A DNA stretch of 64,000 nucleotides from a bacterium. Lineage in GTDB: Bacteria; Planctomycetota; Planctomycetia; Planctomycetales; Planctomycetaceae. The stretch's first letter is position 1. Every line of letters starts with the position of its first letter. The notes under the pieces were generated by a model that had not been told where the DNA came from, did not search any database, and worked only from the letters and a program-made list of their open reading frames with translations. Location: assembly GCA_016125225.1 (NCBI GenBank), contig WGME01000014.1, positions 124,001-188,000 on the forward strand, in the 5' to 3' direction. This document shows, in pieces, positions 45,633 to 56,561 of the stretch. The translations under genes were made by a program, and so were the position numbers.

Positions 45633-45661
45633 TTGACGGTTTGGGGCGCGTCCTTTTATAC
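45633..45661 (+). promoter_or_regulatory. Sigma70-like promoter upstream of YfgM-like gene
   Basis: TTGACG (45633-45638) and TTATAC (45656-45661) are separated by exactly 17 nt, close to consensus, with the start codon 59 nt downstream. It lies after the stop of the preceding gene. Confidence 0.6.
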
Positions 45662-45719
45662 TTCGCCGCTTGCCTGACCCCGAGAATTGGTCGAACTTCA
45701 CCGTCGTTGAAATGGTCTC

Positions 45720-46547
45720 ATGGACGCCCAACACCGACATCAACTGCAACATAACGCCTTGCAAGATCTTACGTTGCAGACCGTTCCTTGGCTGGAAAAG
45801 TACGGCAAAACGCTGGTGATCGGCGTCGTTTCCGTGCTGCTGCTTGTTGTCGCCGGTGCGGTCTGGCTCTCATCGGCCGATGCCACCCATGAAGCCGCGT
45901 GGACGAAACTCTCGACCGCCACGACCGTGGATGAATTCGGGCTGGTTTCCGACAGTTATCCAGGCACGCTGGCCGGTGTTTGGGCTCAGCTTCGCAGTGC
46001 AGAATTGACCTTGGAATCGGGCATCGCGGCAATGTTTACCGACCGCGAGTTGGCCCTGGCTGACCTCAAGAGTTCGCGCGAAAACTTTGAAGCCGTGCTG
46101 AAGTCCTCGATCAGCCTGCCAGACAACATTCGGGAACGGGCCATGCTCGGGTTAGCCCGTTGTCTGGAAGCCACATGCGACGGCCAGACGGAACCTGTGA
46201 TTGAGGCCTACCAGAAGCTCAACGAGCAATTCCCGAATTCTGCCTACAAGAAAGTGGTCGAAGATAAAATAGTAACGCTGAAATCGGCTGACGCGGCTGA
46301 GTTCTACGCCTGGTTCCACGAGCAAACGCCCAAACCGGCGGCTTTCCCGCGTCCGAATGACGGTGGTGGAACGCTGCCGGGCGGAAATCCGTTTGAGTTC
46401 CCGATTGCCCCGGCGAAACCGGCTGAAGAATCGACAACACCGACCGAGGAAACACCGGCGGAAGCCGCGAAACCGGAGTCGACAGAAACCCCGTCCGATC
46501 CACCAGCGACGGAAGCCACCCCCGAAGCTCCGGCCCAGCCCGAGTAG
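45720..46547 (+). CDS. YfgM/TPR-like membrane-anchored protein with acidic Pro-rich tail
   Basis: 275 residues. An N-terminal cytoplasmic segment is followed by one membrane helix (TLVIGVVSVLLLVVAGAVWL, about 30-50) and a periplasmic TPR-like helical domain (SSRENFEAVLKSSISLPDNIRERAMLGLARCLE, diagnostic region). The last ~60 residues are Pro/Ala/Glu/Thr-rich and low complexity. It resembles YfgM-type membrane chaperone partners. It is 53 nt upstream of rluD, likely one operon, with its own promoter. Confidence 0.75.
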   Translation: MDAQHRHQLQHNALQDLTLQTVPWLEKYGKTLVIGVVSVLLLVVAGAVWLSSADATHEAAWTKLSTATTVDEFGLVSDSYPGTLAGVWAQLRSAELTLESGIAAMFTDRELALADLKSSRENFEAVLKSSISLPDNIRERAMLGLARCLEATCDGQTEPVIEAYQKLNEQFPNSAYKKVVEDKIVTLKSADAAEFYAWFHEQTPKPAAFPRPNDGGGTLPGGNPFEFPIAPAKPAEESTTPTEETPAEAAKPESTETPSDPPATEATPEAPAQPE

Positions 46548-46600
46548 TCCTCTCGTCTGACAGGAATGGATCGGTCACTGCGATCCAGTTGTGTGTCCAC

Positions 46601-47620
46601 ATGGCGGAATTTGAACTCGAACCGCCACCACCGGGCGATCCCACACAGGAAACCATTCGGCTGGTCGTCGAATCGCGGGCTCATGGCTGGCGGGTCGATC
46701 ACTATCTCAGTCGGTTGTACCCCAACTTCAGCCGCGGTGCATTTCAAAGGGCGATCGATGAGCAGGCCGTCAAAGTCAACGGTCTGGTCGTCAAAACATC
46801 ACGACGCCTGCGCGTCAATGATTGCATTGAATTCCATCTCCCCGAGCAGGCCGATCAATCGGTCGTCCCGGAAGACATTCCACTCGATGTGATGTACGAC
46901 GATGAATGGCTGATTGTGATCAACAAGCAAGCCAACATGATTGTCCATCCAGGCCGCGGCAACTACCGGGGCACACTCACCGGGGCGTTGCAGTTTCATT
47001 TCGATAAGCTCAGCGATGTCGCGGGAAAACATCGCGCTGGGATCGTGCATCGTCTTGACCGTGACACCAGCGGGGTTCTGGTGGTCGCGAAAGACAACGT
47101 CGTCCACGGGCATCTCAGTTCGCAGTTCGAGCAACGCACCGTCGAAAAAGAATATCGGGCGCTCGTCTGGGGCGAAGTCGGTTTTGATCGCGATTACCTC
47201 GAAACGCATGTGCGAGTCAGTCTGCGGAACCGCGAGCGCATGATGGTGTGTGCCCCCGGCACCAACAGTCGCCATGCTGCCACTTACTATGAAGTGATCG
47301 AACGCTTTCGCGGCTTCAGCTGGATGCGTTTGTGCCCGCAGACCGGCCGGACGCACCAGCTCCGCGTCCATATGCACCACATCGGGCATCCCATCGTCGC
47401 CGACAAGTTGTACGAAGGCCGCAACTCGCTAAAACTATCCGACCTGGTCGAAGGTGTGTCGGAGGAGCAGGACACGACGTTCATCCACCGGCAGGCACTG
47501 CATGCATTGAAGCTCTGCTTCGATCACCCCATCACCGGGAAACGAATGGAATTCGAAGCTCCGATCGCCCCCGATATTCTCGCGGCTCTCGAAGCGGTCA
47601 AGCAACACCGCCGCAAATAG
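46601..47620 (+). CDS. rluD: RluD-family 23S rRNA pseudouridine synthase
   Basis: 339 residues from ATG 46601 (a GTG at 46589 is in frame). An S4 RNA-binding domain (RVDHYLSRLYPNFSRGAFQ) precedes the catalytic domain with the invariant Asp in GIVHRLDRDTSGVL. The domain ends with LCPQTGRTHQLRVHM and HPIVADKLYEG. It converts uridines of helix 69 of 23S rRNA to pseudouridine. The RluA/C/D subtype is the best fit rather than proven. It converges on uvrA with 7 nt between stops. Confidence 0.92.
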   Translation: MAEFELEPPPPGDPTQETIRLVVESRAHGWRVDHYLSRLYPNFSRGAFQRAIDEQAVKVNGLVVKTSRRLRVNDCIEFHLPEQADQSVVPEDIPLDVMYDDEWLIVINKQANMIVHPGRGNYRGTLTGALQFHFDKLSDVAGKHRAGIVHRLDRDTSGVLVVAKDNVVHGHLSSQFEQRTVEKEYRALVWGEVGFDRDYLETHVRVSLRNRERMMVCAPGTNSRHAATYYEVIERFRGFSWMRLCPQTGRTHQLRVHMHHIGHPIVADKLYEGRNSLKLSDLVEGVSEEQDTTFIHRQALHALKLCFDHPITGKRMEFEAPIAPDILAALEAVKQHRRK

Positions 47621-47635
47621 CACTCGCTTATTTGC
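47613..47635. terminator. Inverted repeat over the rluD and uvrA stop codons
   Basis: GCAAATA (47613-47619) pairs with TATTTGC (47629-47635) around a 9-nt loop, covering both convergent stop codons. With only 7 bp, three of them G/C, it would be a weak hairpin. Confidence 0.35.
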
Positions 47636-50600
47636 TCAAGGACTGCAGGAAGTCTTTGAGCTTCGAATTCAAGAGCTGCTTCATGGTCGTGAACTTCAGC
47701 GACACGATATCCTGCCCGTCGCTGCCGCCGCTGATTTCTGGGTCTTCGCCGATGTCAGCGACACGCCCGAGTGAGACCGAACCCTGGCTGACCGGAAGTG
47801 CCAGTTCAATGTTCGCCGGCCGCTTGGTAACAACGGTTGCCAGTCTCTGTTTGCCCTGCTTGTAATTGACGAGCACCTTGCCCGACCAGTCGACCGTCGC
47901 CGTCGGCCAGATATCGTCCAACAGTGTGAACAAGGCTTCCAGCGTTTCGACATCCCAAGCGACTTTGCCTTTCAGAAATCCTTTCCGCATCACATGCCAT
48001 TTGCGGCCGAGTTTTTTCCACGGCGTGAGATCGTCGAGGTTCAGTTTCTCCGGATTCGCCGCTTCAAAATAGGCATCCACCGCCTCTTTCAGGAACCGTT
48101 CAAAGGCCGGAGTGGCAATGTCGTCTTCATCGATCACGGCGACATTCACTTCCTGCCACGGACCGGAAGCCTTGTTGACACGGACCCGCGGCTGACGGCC
48201 ATTCACCGGAATGTCTTCCAGTGCATCCCACTCCTTCAACTGCAACTGCTCGGCGAGACTCTCCGTTTCAAAGCGGCCCTTCGGCACATGGAACCGCAAT
48301 GTGAGCGCCCATTCATCCCCGGTCATCGCATGCAGGAACCAACCGGCGGACTTGTTCTTCGTGCCCACCATTTCAACCACGCTGCGGGCATTCCAGTTCG
48401 GCGGCGCGAAACCGTCGTTCTCCTCCAGCGTATCAATCACTTTCCGCAGCATCTCACCTGACCACCGCGGCCGTTGCCCATTGTGAGCCACCCGGTCTTG
48501 GGTGTGCCATTTCGGCCCATCAACTTCCCAGGGCATCTTCGCGTTCTTGCCAAGCTGCGAGACGTCAATATCTCCCTTGCGCCGCGACATCGCCGCCGAG
48601 GCATCGAAGGCTTCCCGATCTCCCCGCCGCCCGGCATTCAATACCGGGGCGAGGCATTTGGCGGTCAGCGACGGCATGCGTTGAGAGTTAAGAGTTGAGG
48701 GTTGAGAGTCTTTGCTTTTTGCACTGGGCACTTGGCTCTTAGCACTTAACGCTACCACCTCTTCCGGAGTCCCTTCGGCGACGATCCAGCCCCCTTCGCT
48801 GCCAGCATGCGGACCGAGGTCGATGATCCAGTCGGCCGTCTTGATCACATCGAGGTTATGCTCGATCACTACGACGGTGTTCCCGGCATCGACAAGGCTG
48901 TTCAATATCTTCAGCAGCTTGCGGATGTCATCGAAGTGCAGGCCGGTCGTGGGTTCATCGAGGAGATAGAGCGTCTGCCCCGATTGCGGCCGTGCCAACT
49001 CGGCGGCGAGTTTCACCCGCTGGGCTTCACCGCCCGACAGCGTGGGGGCCGATTGTCCCAGGGTGAGATAATCGAGACCGATGGCCGCCAGCACCGATAA
49101 CGGCCCGCGAATTTTCGGAATATTATCGAAGAGTTCGAGGGCCTGGCCGATCGACATCTCCAGCACGTCGGCGATCGACTTGTTGCGGTACTTCACGGCG
49201 AGCGTTTCGGCGTTGTATCGCTTGCCACGGCAGTCATCGCATTCGACCCACACATCAGGCAGGAAGTGCATTTCGATGCATTTCTGGCCGTTGCCTTCGC
49301 AGGTTTCACAGCGACCGCCGGGACGGTTAAAACTGAATCGCGCGGGGCGATAACCCCGTACTTTGGCATCGGGCAGACGCGCGAACAGTTCACGGATTTC
49401 CTCGAAGACGCCGGTGTATGTGGCCGGGTTGGAGGCGGGCGTGCTGCCCAGCGGTTGCTGATCGACAACAATGAGTTTACTGAGATGTTCGATCCCCAGC
49501 AGATCATCATACGGACCCGGTTGATCGCTGGTGCGATGCAGTTTTCGCGCGATGGCTTTCGCCAGCGTTTCCTGAATGAGCGAACTTTTGCCCGATCCGG
49601 AAACCCCCGTCACGGCCGTGAGTGTGCCGAGCGGAATGCGCAGATCAACATTTCGCAGATTGTTTGAGCGGGCACCGAGCAGTTCGATCCAGCCGCCACC
49701 GGGGGTTTCCGGCAGCGAGCGGGGGATGTCAGTTCCCTGATTGTGCTCGCCACTCGCAGTCGACTTGGAAGTATTACGTTTTACGGATTTCGCCGGTGCG
49801 TTCTTTGTCTTCGATGTCGGTTCAGGGGGCTTACGCCCCCCGCTCGCTATCGACATTCGTCGTTCCGACGGAATGACAATCTGTTCGCGGTCGGATAGAA
49901 ACTTGCCGGTGAGCGAATCATCCCGCTTCAGAATCTCGGCCGGCTTCCCTTGAGCAGTAATCGTGCCCCCGAAGCGACCCGCCCACGGTCCGAAATCGTA
50001 TAGACGATCGGCGGCTTCCAGGACTTCGCGATCATGTTCAACCATCACGATGGTGTTACCCAGATCTCGAAGCCGTTGCAGGGCATTCAGCAACCGGCCA
50101 TTGTCGCTGGGATGCAGGCCAATCGTCGGCTCATCGAGGACGTACAGAATGCCCGTGAGTGCTCGGCCAATTTGCCCCGCCAGCCGGATGCGTTGGGTCT
50201 CTCCACCCGAGAGCGTCGGCAAAGGTCGACCGAGCGTGAGATAGTGCAGGCCGACATCAACTAGGAACGACAGTCGGCTGGTGGCTTCCGTGAGCAGATC
50301 GCCAGCAACCTTCTTCTGTGCTGCGGTGAATTTCAGCTTCGTGAGGAAGTCGAGCGCCGCCGATAACGGCAGATCGCAAACCTGCTTCAGCGTCTTGCCC
50401 TGCATCCGGACGGCGGCCGCATCATCCCGCAAGCGGCTGCCCCCACATGTCGTGCAGGGGACTTCGCCGATCAATTCGTACAACTGCTGACGGTAGTGGA
50501 ACGAAACCCGCGATGCTTCTTCGATCGCCGGGTACAGCCCCTTGTACTGAAACGAAAACCCCGACAAGCGGGGGGCATGAGCCCCCTGAATGGATGATCC

Positions 50601-53600
50601 ACCCATCGCAAGTTTGGACGTTTTCCTTGCCGTGGATTTCGGTGTTGCTGTTTTTTTCTTTGATGTCGATTCCGAGACCTGCGGCCCGCTGTTCGCGGAG
50701 ATCCATTTGTCGCCGCTGCCGTAGAGCACCAATCGCTGGTGCTGGGCGTCTAACTGTGAAAAAGGGACATTCAATGGCAAATCGAATTCGCGTGACAGGG
50801 AGTGCAGCATCTGGCGAAAGAGAGGCCGTGATGCCGGGTCGGGCCAGACCGCGACGGCTCCTTCTTCCAGCGTGCGGGTCGGGTCGGAAATCAAGGCGGC
50901 CAGATTGGTCCCCTGCTGTGTCCCTAAGCCTTCACACGAGGGGCACCAGCCGAGTGGGCTGTTGAACGAAAAATTCTGCGGCGACAGTTCCTCGAAACTC
51001 CGGCCGCATTGCTGACAGGCTCGGAAGAGGCTGAACGGCGTCACCTTCCATTCGGGTTCCGGCCGCGCTTCATCGACCAAGGCGGCACGAATCACACCTT
51101 GCCCGAGATCAAATGCGGTTTCGATGGAATCCGCCAGGCGAGACCGTGACATCGTGCCAATGGTCACCCGATCGATGACGATCTCCACGTTGTGCTTGCG
51201 GCGGCGATCGATCTCCGGGACTTCATCGAGCGTATGAGTCTGGCCATCAACCCGCACGCGGCGGAAGCCCTGTTCCTTCAGGCGTTCCCACAACTTGGCA
51301 TACTGCTGGCCGACCGTGACTTCCTGCGGTGCGAGGATCAGCAGGCGTGATTCCGGCGGATAGGCCTGCAGCTTTTCGATCACATCATCAACCGTTTGTG
51401 TTTCGACGGCGATATGACAATCGGGGCAGTGCGGCGTGCCCAGTCGGGCATAGAGAATACGTAGGTAATCATAGATTTCGGTGACGGTGCCGATGGTGCT
51501 GCGGGGCGTGCTGCCGACTGTCTTCTGCTCGATGGCGATCGCTGGTTGCAGGCCGTGGATGTACTCGACCTTCGGCTTGGGCATCTGTCCGAGAAACTGC
51601 CGGGCATAGCTCGACAGCGATTCGACATACCGGCGTTGCCCCTCGGCATAGAGCGTATCCATGGCGAGCGAACTTTTGCCGCTGCCACTGGGACCGCAGA
51701 AAACCGACATCTTTTCGCGCGGGATTTCGATGTCGACGTGTTGCAGGTTGTGCTGAGCCGCCCCTTTGACCACGACGTTCTCGCGGGCCGACTGATTCTT
51801 CTCCAGGGCGGAAGCCGTTTGCCAGCGCGGTCCGGAAAGATCGGGCAGCGCACGCGCCGCACTCTTTGGGGTTTTCTTCGTTTCTTTCTTCGGCGTGGCC
51901 AACTCAGGCAATCGCATGGCCCGCCGCAACGCCTGACCCGTGTAAGAATGCGGGCAGGCGGCGATGTCTGCCGGCGTGCCTGTCGCGATGATCTCGCCGC
52001 CGCCGCTGCCCCCTTCGGGACCGAGATCGATAATCCAGTCGGCCGTCTTAATCACATCGAGATTGTGCTCCACCACGATGACGGTATTGCCCACATCGAC
52101 GAAGCCGTGCAGCACGCGCAGCAGATGCTCAATATCGACGAAGTGCAATCCGGTCGTCGGTTCATCGAGGATGTAGAGCGTCTTGCCAGTCGATCGCTTG
52201 CCGAGTTCTTTGGCGAGCTTCACGCGTTGGGCTTCACCACCTGACAGCGTGGGCGAGGGCTGACCGAGCTTGATGTAATCCAGGCCGACATCGTGCAATG
52301 TTTGCAACAACTGTTTGATCTTGGGAATCGCGGCGAAGTGCTCAAGTGCTTCCTGCACGTCCATGTTGAGCACTTCGGAAATGTTCTTTCCCTTGAAGCG
52401 GACTTCCAACGTTTCCTTGTTGAAGCGACGGCCCTGACAGACGGGGCAAGTGACCCAGATATCGGCGAGGAAGTCCATCTCCAGCTTATTGGCCCCGTTT
52501 CCTTCACACGCCTCGCAACGGCCTCCTTCAACATTGAAACTGAACCGGCCGGGCTGAAAACCGCGCTGTTTCGACTCGGGCAATTTCGTATAGAGATCGC
52601 GGATCAGGTCGAACAGTTTCACATAAGTCGCCGGGTTCGACCGTGGCGTGCGACCGATCGGGGATTGATCGATGTCGATCGCCTTGTCGATCAACTCCAG
52701 TCCGGTGAGGCTGTCGTGCTCGCCGGGATGACCATCCCCTTTGTTGATGTCACGGTTCAACACTTGCCAGAGAATGTCATTGATGAGTGAGCTTTTGCCG
52801 CTGCCACTCACCCCCGTGATGCAGATGAACTTGCCAAGTGGAAAGTTCGTGGTGACGTTTTTCAGGTTGTGATGCCGGGCACCGGAGATGGTGAGTTGAG
52901 GGTTGAGGATTGAGGGTTGAGGGTCAGGAGTTTTTCTCCGGGCTTTACTTTGAACCCTCAACGCTGAACTCTCAACGTCTTTCAATTCAGGGGACTCACG
53001 TCCCCCGCTCGCTGGTCGCGATTTGATGATGTCGATGGTCCGGCGACCCGACAGGAAGGCTCCGGTCACGCTTTCCTCGGCGGCTTTGACGTTCTCGACC
53101 GAACCTTCGGCGACGATCTTCCCGCCGCGCACGCCGGGACCGGGGCCGAAGTCGACAATGTAATCGGCGGCGTGCATTGTCTCGTCATCATGTTCGACGA
53201 CGATCACCGTATTGCCCTGATCTCGCAGATCCTGCAGCGAGCCGAGCAGCATGGTGTTATCGCGGGGGTGCAGACCGATCGAGGGTTCATCGAGAATGTA
53301 AACCACACCGACCAGACCACAGCCAATTTGACCGGCCAGCCGAATCCGCTGGCTTTCACCACCAGAGAGTGTCGGGGCCGTGCGATCCAACGTGAGATAA
53401 TCGAGTCCACACCGCAGCAGGAACCCCAGTCGCCCGCGGATCTCTTTCAGGATTTCATCGGCGATGAGATGTTCGGTGTCACTCAATGCGAGATCGCCGA
53501 AGAACGCGGCGGCCTCGGCAATGCTGAGGGCACAGACGTCCGGCAGCGACAACGCGCCACGATCTGCGGATGTCACGCGGTAGCTCATCGCCTGGGCATT

Positions 53601-54923
53601 GAACCGGGCTCCATGACAGGTGGTGCAGCCGGTGAACTCCATGTACTTTTCGAGCTGTTTCCGCCGCATCGGGTTCTTGGACTTGCGGTACTCTTCGACG
53701 AGTTCGGGAATTAATCCGGCGAACTTGCCCGTATGTTTCCACACGCCGCCGCGATGCTTGTAACCGAACGTGATCACGCGGTCGCCGAGACCGTACAGAA
53801 ACTTCTGCTGCGCCTCCGCTGACAAATTTTGCCAGGGTGTTTTGAGAATCGAGCGCTCCGGCAGTCCGAGTTCCTTCTCGATGGTTTTGGTCACGCCGTC
53901 ATAGATGTGTTTCCGCCAACGGCCAAGGCTCGACCATTTGCCCAGCAGTTCAAAGGCCCCCTTGGCGATGCTGATGGTCGGGTCGGCCAGGATGCGATCA
54001 AGCCGGAAATCGTGCCGCATGCCGAGGCCATTGCAGTCGAGGCACATCCCGAGCGGGCTGTTGAAGCTGAAGAGTTGTGGCGAAGGCGGTTCGTAGCTGA
54101 TGCCGCAGTGCGTGCAGGCATACGCGCTCGAAAACAGTTGGTCCTGGTTGAGAGTTGAGGGTTGAGAGTCGAGAGTGGGGTCCTGTTCCAGCGAATTTCC
54201 GCGCACTTCGCGAGATATGATCAGTTTGCCATCGGCAAGATTCAACGCCTGTTCGACCGCTTCGGCCGTTCTCGCGCGGGGCGTCTTACCCGCAATGAGA
54301 CGATCGACCACCAGATCGATCGTGTGCCGCATCTGCTTATCGAGCTTCAGGTCGCTGTCGAGTTGCACGACATCGCCATCGACCCGGGCTCGCAGATAAC
54401 CCTGCTTAAGCAGATCAGCGAAGAGGTCTTTGAACTCTCCTTTTTGCCGTTGCACCAGCGGAGCCAGCACCGAGAAGCGGGTCCCGTCGGGAAGTCGCAA
54501 GACCTGCTCGACAATCTGCTCACGTGATTGGGCGGTGATCGGCCGCCCGCACTGGTAACACGCCGCCTCGCCGATGCGGGCATACAGCACCCGCAAGTAA
54601 TCAAAAATTTCGGTGATGGTGCCGACGGTGCTGCGGGGATTTTTACCGGCCGTCTTCTGCTGAATGGAAATCGAGGGAGCGAGGCCGGTGATGGCATCGA
54701 CATCGGGCTTCGGCATCTGACCCAGAAACTGTCGGGCATAGCTCGACAGCGATTCGACGTACCGGCGTTGCCCTTCGGCATAGAGCGTGTCAAAGGCCAG
54801 TGAGCTTTTGCCCGACCCGCTGACGCCGGTCATCACGATGAGTTTGTTGCGGGGCAGCGTCAACGAAACATTCTGCAGGTTATGTTCGCGGGCACCGCGA
54901 ATGACGATCGGGGAATCGGTCAT
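47628..54923 (-). CDS. uvrA: Tandem (duplicated) UvrA excinuclease subunit with C-terminal extension
   Basis: 2431 residues, against about 940 for ordinary UvrA. Residues ~1-1000 and ~1045-2055 are two complete UvrA copies, each with two ABC modules (four Walker A motifs GVSGSGKSS or GPSGSGKSS and four LSGGE signatures) and Cys zinc modules ([35 protein letters not shown]). This gives a pseudo-dimer in one chain. The last ~350 residues are not UvrA. UvrA recognises bulky DNA lesions and loads UvrB. Chlamydial UvrA is also a fused duplication. The frame is unbroken, and short repeats have been inserted in frame at its linkers. Confidence 0.95.
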   Translation of the reverse strand: MTDSPIVIRGAREHNLQNVSLTLPRNKLIVMTGVSGSGKSSLAFDTLYAEGQRRYVESLSSYARQFLGQMPKPDVDAITGLAPSISIQQKTAGKNPRSTVGTITEIFDYLRVLYARIGEAACYQCGRPITAQSREQIVEQVLRLPDGTRFSVLAPLVQRQKGEFKDLFADLLKQGYLRARVDGDVVQLDSDLKLDKQMRHTIDLVVDRLIAGKTPRARTAEAVEQALNLADGKLIISREVRGNSLEQDPTLDSQPSTLNQDQLFSSAYACTHCGISYEPPSPQLFSFNSPLGMCLDCNGLGMRHDFRLDRILADPTISIAKGAFELLGKWSSLGRWRKHIYDGVTKTIEKELGLPERSILKTPWQNLSAEAQQKFLYGLGDRVITFGYKHRGGVWKHTGKFAGLIPELVEEYRKSKNPMRRKQLEKYMEFTGCTTCHGARFNAQAMSYRVTSADRGALSLPDVCALSIAEAAAFFGDLALSDTEHLIADEILKEIRGRLGFLLRCGLDYLTLDRTAPTLSGGESQRIRLAGQIGCGLVGVVYILDEPSIGLHPRDNTMLLGSLQDLRDQGNTVIVVEHDDETMHAADYIVDFGPGPGVRGGKIVAEGSVENVKAAEESVTGAFLSGRRTIDIIKSRPASGGRESPELKDVESSALRVQSKARRKTPDPQPSILNPQLTISGARHHNLKNVTTNFPLGKFICITGVSGSGKSSLINDILWQVLNRDINKGDGHPGEHDSLTGLELIDKAIDIDQSPIGRTPRSNPATYVKLFDLIRDLYTKLPESKQRGFQPGRFSFNVEGGRCEACEGNGANKLEMDFLADIWVTCPVCQGRRFNKETLEVRFKGKNISEVLNMDVQEALEHFAAIPKIKQLLQTLHDVGLDYIKLGQPSPTLSGGEAQRVKLAKELGKRSTGKTLYILDEPTTGLHFVDIEHLLRVLHGFVDVGNTVIVVEHNLDVIKTADWIIDLGPEGGSGGGEIIATGTPADIAACPHSYTGQALRRAMRLPELATPKKETKKTPKSAARALPDLSGPRWQTASALEKNQSARENVVVKGAAQHNLQHVDIEIPREKMSVFCGPSGSGKSSLAMDTLYAEGQRRYVESLSSYARQFLGQMPKPKVEYIHGLQPAIAIEQKTVGSTPRSTIGTVTEIYDYLRILYARLGTPHCPDCHIAVETQTVDDVIEKLQAYPPESRLLILAPQEVTVGQQYAKLWERLKEQGFRRVRVDGQTHTLDEVPEIDRRRKHNVEIVIDRVTIGTMSRSRLADSIETAFDLGQGVIRAALVDEARPEPEWKVTPFSLFRACQQCGRSFEELSPQNFSFNSPLGWCPSCEGLGTQQGTNLAALISDPTRTLEEGAVAVWPDPASRPLFRQMLHSLSREFDLPLNVPFSQLDAQHQRLVLYGSGDKWISANSGPQVSESTSKKKTATPKSTARKTSKLAMGGSSIQGAHAPRLSGFSFQYKGLYPAIEEASRVSFHYRQQLYELIGEVPCTTCGGSRLRDDAAAVRMQGKTLKQVCDLPLSAALDFLTKLKFTAAQKKVAGDLLTEATSRLSFLVDVGLHYLTLGRPLPTLSGGETQRIRLAGQIGRALTGILYVLDEPTIGLHPSDNGRLLNALQRLRDLGNTIVMVEHDREVLEAADRLYDFGPWAGRFGGTITAQGKPAEILKRDDSLTGKFLSDREQIVIPSERRMSIASGGRKPPEPTSKTKNAPAKSVKRNTSKSTASGEHNQGTDIPRSLPETPGGGWIELLGARSNNLRNVDLRIPLGTLTAVTGVSGSGKSSLIQETLAKAIARKLHRTSDQPGPYDDLLGIEHLSKLIVVDQQPLGSTPASNPATYTGVFEEIRELFARLPDAKVRGYRPARFSFNRPGGRCETCEGNGQKCIEMHFLPDVWVECDDCRGKRYNAETLAVKYRNKSIADVLEMSIGQALELFDNIPKIRGPLSVLAAIGLDYLTLGQSAPTLSGGEAQRVKLAAELARPQSGQTLYLLDEPTTGLHFDDIRKLLKILNSLVDAGNTVVVIEHNLDVIKTADWIIDLGPHAGSEGGWIVAEGTPEEVVALSAKSQVPSAKSKDSQPSTLNSQRMPSLTAKCLAPVLNAGRRGDREAFDASAAMSRRKGDIDVSQLGKNAKMPWEVDGPKWHTQDRVAHNGQRPRWSGEMLRKVIDTLEENDGFAPPNWNARSVVEMVGTKNKSAGWFLHAMTGDEWALTLRFHVPKGRFETESLAEQLQLKEWDALEDIPVNGRQPRVRVNKASGPWQEVNVAVIDEDDIATPAFERFLKEAVDAYFEAANPEKLNLDDLTPWKKLGRKWHVMRKGFLKGKVAWDVETLEALFTLLDDIWPTATVDWSGKVLVNYKQGKQRLATVVTKRPANIELALPVSQGSVSLGRVADIGEDPEISGGSDGQDIVSLKFTTMKQLLNSKLKDFLQSLSK
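48680..48752 (-). repeat. GTTGAGRGTTGAG tandem element, in-frame in uvrA (copy 1)
   Basis: The block 48680-48710 has tandem GTTGAGAGTTAAGAGTTGAGG units and shares a 20-nt core with copy 3. It is followed by GCACT/CTTAGCACTT repeats to 48752. It encodes about residues 2058-2082 ([22 protein letters not shown]), exactly at the boundary between the second UvrA copy and the C-terminal extension. Confidence 0.75.
49821..49848. repeat. Palindromic repeat in uvrA (copy A)
   Basis: TTCAGGGGGCTTACGCCCCCC is followed by GCTCGCT. The GGGGG...CCCCC palindrome closes on TTACG. It falls in the linker between the two ABC modules of the second UvrA copy (about residues 1692-1701, [10 protein letters not shown]), and is read in frame. 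Confidence 0.75.
50567..50590. repeat. Palindromic repeat in uvrA (copy B, inverted)
   Basis: This is the reverse complement of the copy A element: AGCGGGGGGCATGAGCCCCCTGAA. It encodes about residues 1445-1453 in a Gly/Ser-rich insertion ([15 protein letters not shown]) of the first ABC module of the second UvrA copy; the first copy lacks this insertion. Confidence 0.72.
52891..52977. repeat. GTTGAGGG tandem element with inverted arm in uvrA (copy 2)
   Basis: The left arm (52891-52923) is GTTGAGGG-type tandem units; the right arm (52951-52977) carries the complementary CCCTCAACG and CTCTCAACG units, so the element is an inverted repeat. It is coding (about residues 649-678, with [12 protein letters not shown]) in the linker between the two ABC modules of the first UvrA copy. 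Confidence 0.72.
52986..53013. repeat. Palindromic repeat in uvrA (copy C)
   Basis: TTCAGGGGACTCACGTCCCCCGCTCGCT keeps the same ends and palindrome as copy A, with compensating changes in the stem. It is coding (about residues 637-647, [11 protein letters not shown]), beside the tandem element copy 2 in the same linker. First 20 bases are enough to recognise it. Confidence 0.72.
54147..54176 (-). repeat. GTTGAG tandem element in uvrA (copy 3)
   Basis: GTTGAGAGTTGAGGGTTGAG units with the same 20-nt core as copy 1. It encodes about residues 250-259 ([10 protein letters not shown]) in the loop before the CTHCG zinc module of the first UvrA copy. Confidence 0.72.
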
Positions 54924-55049
54924 CGAGCGTAGGTTTCTACTTGAAAAGCGGACAACTCCATCTGTACAGGCGAGTATAGAAGCCCCCTATAAGGCGGCAA
55001 GTGTACGGTGTGAATTTTCACTTCTGGAGAGACGGGCGATGCCTCGCGG

Positions 55050-56435
55050 CTAAGGAAATTGTATTTGGAGCGCGAGGGACTTCACGTCGGTCATGGCGAT
55101 GGTGTCGCGTTCGATGGCTCGGTTGGAGGAAATGAAGACCGGGCCTTCGGTCGATTCTTTTCCCGGCGTCGGCAAACGGCCGTGGCTCCCTTTCACGATT
55201 GACGCATCCAGGCCGATGACGTCCATGTAGTACCGGAAACCCAGGAACTTCTGGGCGAGTCGCCGGGCCACGCGGAGTTGGGGCAGCATCATCTGCGGAT
55301 CGACGAACAATTCGACCGGGTCGTAACCGGGCTTGCGATGGATATCGACGGTGCGGGCGTAGTCCGGGGCGACGGCGTCATCCAGCCAGAAGTAGTACGT
55401 GAACCACGAATCTTCGGCCGCGATGGCCACGAGATCCCCGGAGCGTTCATGATCCAAACCGAACTGCCGCTGCTCGGTGCGATCAAAGACACCATCGACA
55501 CCGTCGGTCATCGACAGGAGCAGTTTCACGGCCTTCAAATCTTCCGGTCGTTGCACATAGACATGGGCAATCTGATGATCGGCGACCGCAAACGCCCGCG
55601 AAGCACCGCAATCGAGCGTTTCCCAACCCAAGGCTTCTTTGCGGACGGTGAGATACCCATGTTGTCGCAGAACGCGGTTGATATGCACGGCCCGCGAGAC
55701 CGGCGTGATCGCATACTCGGAGAGTACGATCACATCCATGCCGAGTTCCTGAGCCACCGCGATTAGCTTGCCCGCTTCGGTATCGATCAATCGGATGTCT
55801 TCTGCCACTTTCGGATCGTTCGGCCCCAACCGCTGCAGGTTGTAATCGAGGTGGGGCAGATAGACGAGGCTCAATGACGGCCGATGTTTCCGCAGGACGT
55901 CGACACTGGCATCGGCGATCCAACGTGAACTGGTAATGTCAGCTCCCGGTCCCCAGAATTTAAACAGCGGGAAGACGCCATACTTCGCCTGCAGTTCATC
56001 CTTGAGTCCAGCCGGTTGACTGTACGAGTCCATGATCTTACGGCCATCGGCGGGATAGCTCGGCCGAGGCGTCATCGAGTAGTTGACTGCCGCATACATG
56101 TTGTACCACCAGAACATTTTCGCGGTGGTGTAGGCGGGGTCGCGTTGCTTGCCGACATCGTAGATCCGTTCGCCCTTCACGAGATGGTTGGACTGCCGCC
56201 ACAACCACACCTCGGCGAGATCGCGAAAGTACCAGCCATTGGCGACGATGCCATGCTCGCGGGGCAAAGTTCCCGTCAGGATGGTCGACTGAGTGGAACA
56301 GGTCACGGCGGGCAGCACCGTGCCCATCGGCCGCGCGAACCCCTGAGTCGCGAGACTCTGCAGATGGGGCGTGTTCGGGCCAAGCATGTCATGTGTCAGG
56401 CCCACGACATTCACAATCAGCAGCGGTTTTGTCAT
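55050..56435 (-). CDS. Alkaline-phosphatase-superfamily nucleotide pyrophosphatase/phosphodiesterase
   Basis: 461 residues from the ATG at 56435 (MTKPLLIVNVVGLTHDM); 35 in-frame upstream codons lack similarity. The family Thr nucleophile lies in TVLPAVTCSTQSTILTGT, with LVYLPHLDYNLQRLG and VIVLSEYAITPV as later metal-ligand regions. It is cytoplasmic (no signal sequence). It would hydrolyse phosphodiester or pyrophosphate bonds; the substrate is not assignable. It is divergent from the small LigD-like gene with 126 nt between. Confidence 0.85.
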   Translation of the reverse strand: MTKPLLIVNVVGLTHDMLGPNTPHLQSLATQGFARPMGTVLPAVTCSTQSTILTGTLPREHGIVANGWYFRDLAEVWLWRQSNHLVKGERIYDVGKQRDPAYTTAKMFWWYNMYAAVNYSMTPRPSYPADGRKIMDSYSQPAGLKDELQAKYGVFPLFKFWGPGADITSSRWIADASVDVLRKHRPSLSLVYLPHLDYNLQRLGPNDPKVAEDIRLIDTEAGKLIAVAQELGMDVIVLSEYAITPVSRAVHINRVLRQHGYLTVRKEALGWETLDCGASRAFAVADHQIAHVYVQRPEDLKAVKLLLSMTDGVDGVFDRTEQRQFGLDHERSGDLVAIAAEDSWFTYYFWLDDAVAPDYARTVDIHRKPGYDPVELFVDPQMMLPQLRVARRLAQKFLGFRYYMDVIGLDASIVKGSHGRLPTPGKESTEGPVFISSNRAIERDTIAMTDVKSLALQIQFP

Positions 56436-56561
56436 GCTGAGGATGATGGCGTGAGCCGCAGGGAAGGGCAAGGTTGTGCGAGCCGTATCGAGCCAAGTGT
56501 CGAGTGCTGAGTGGAGAGTGCCTTTCCTGAATCCTGACACCTCTTACCTGATTCCTCTGAC

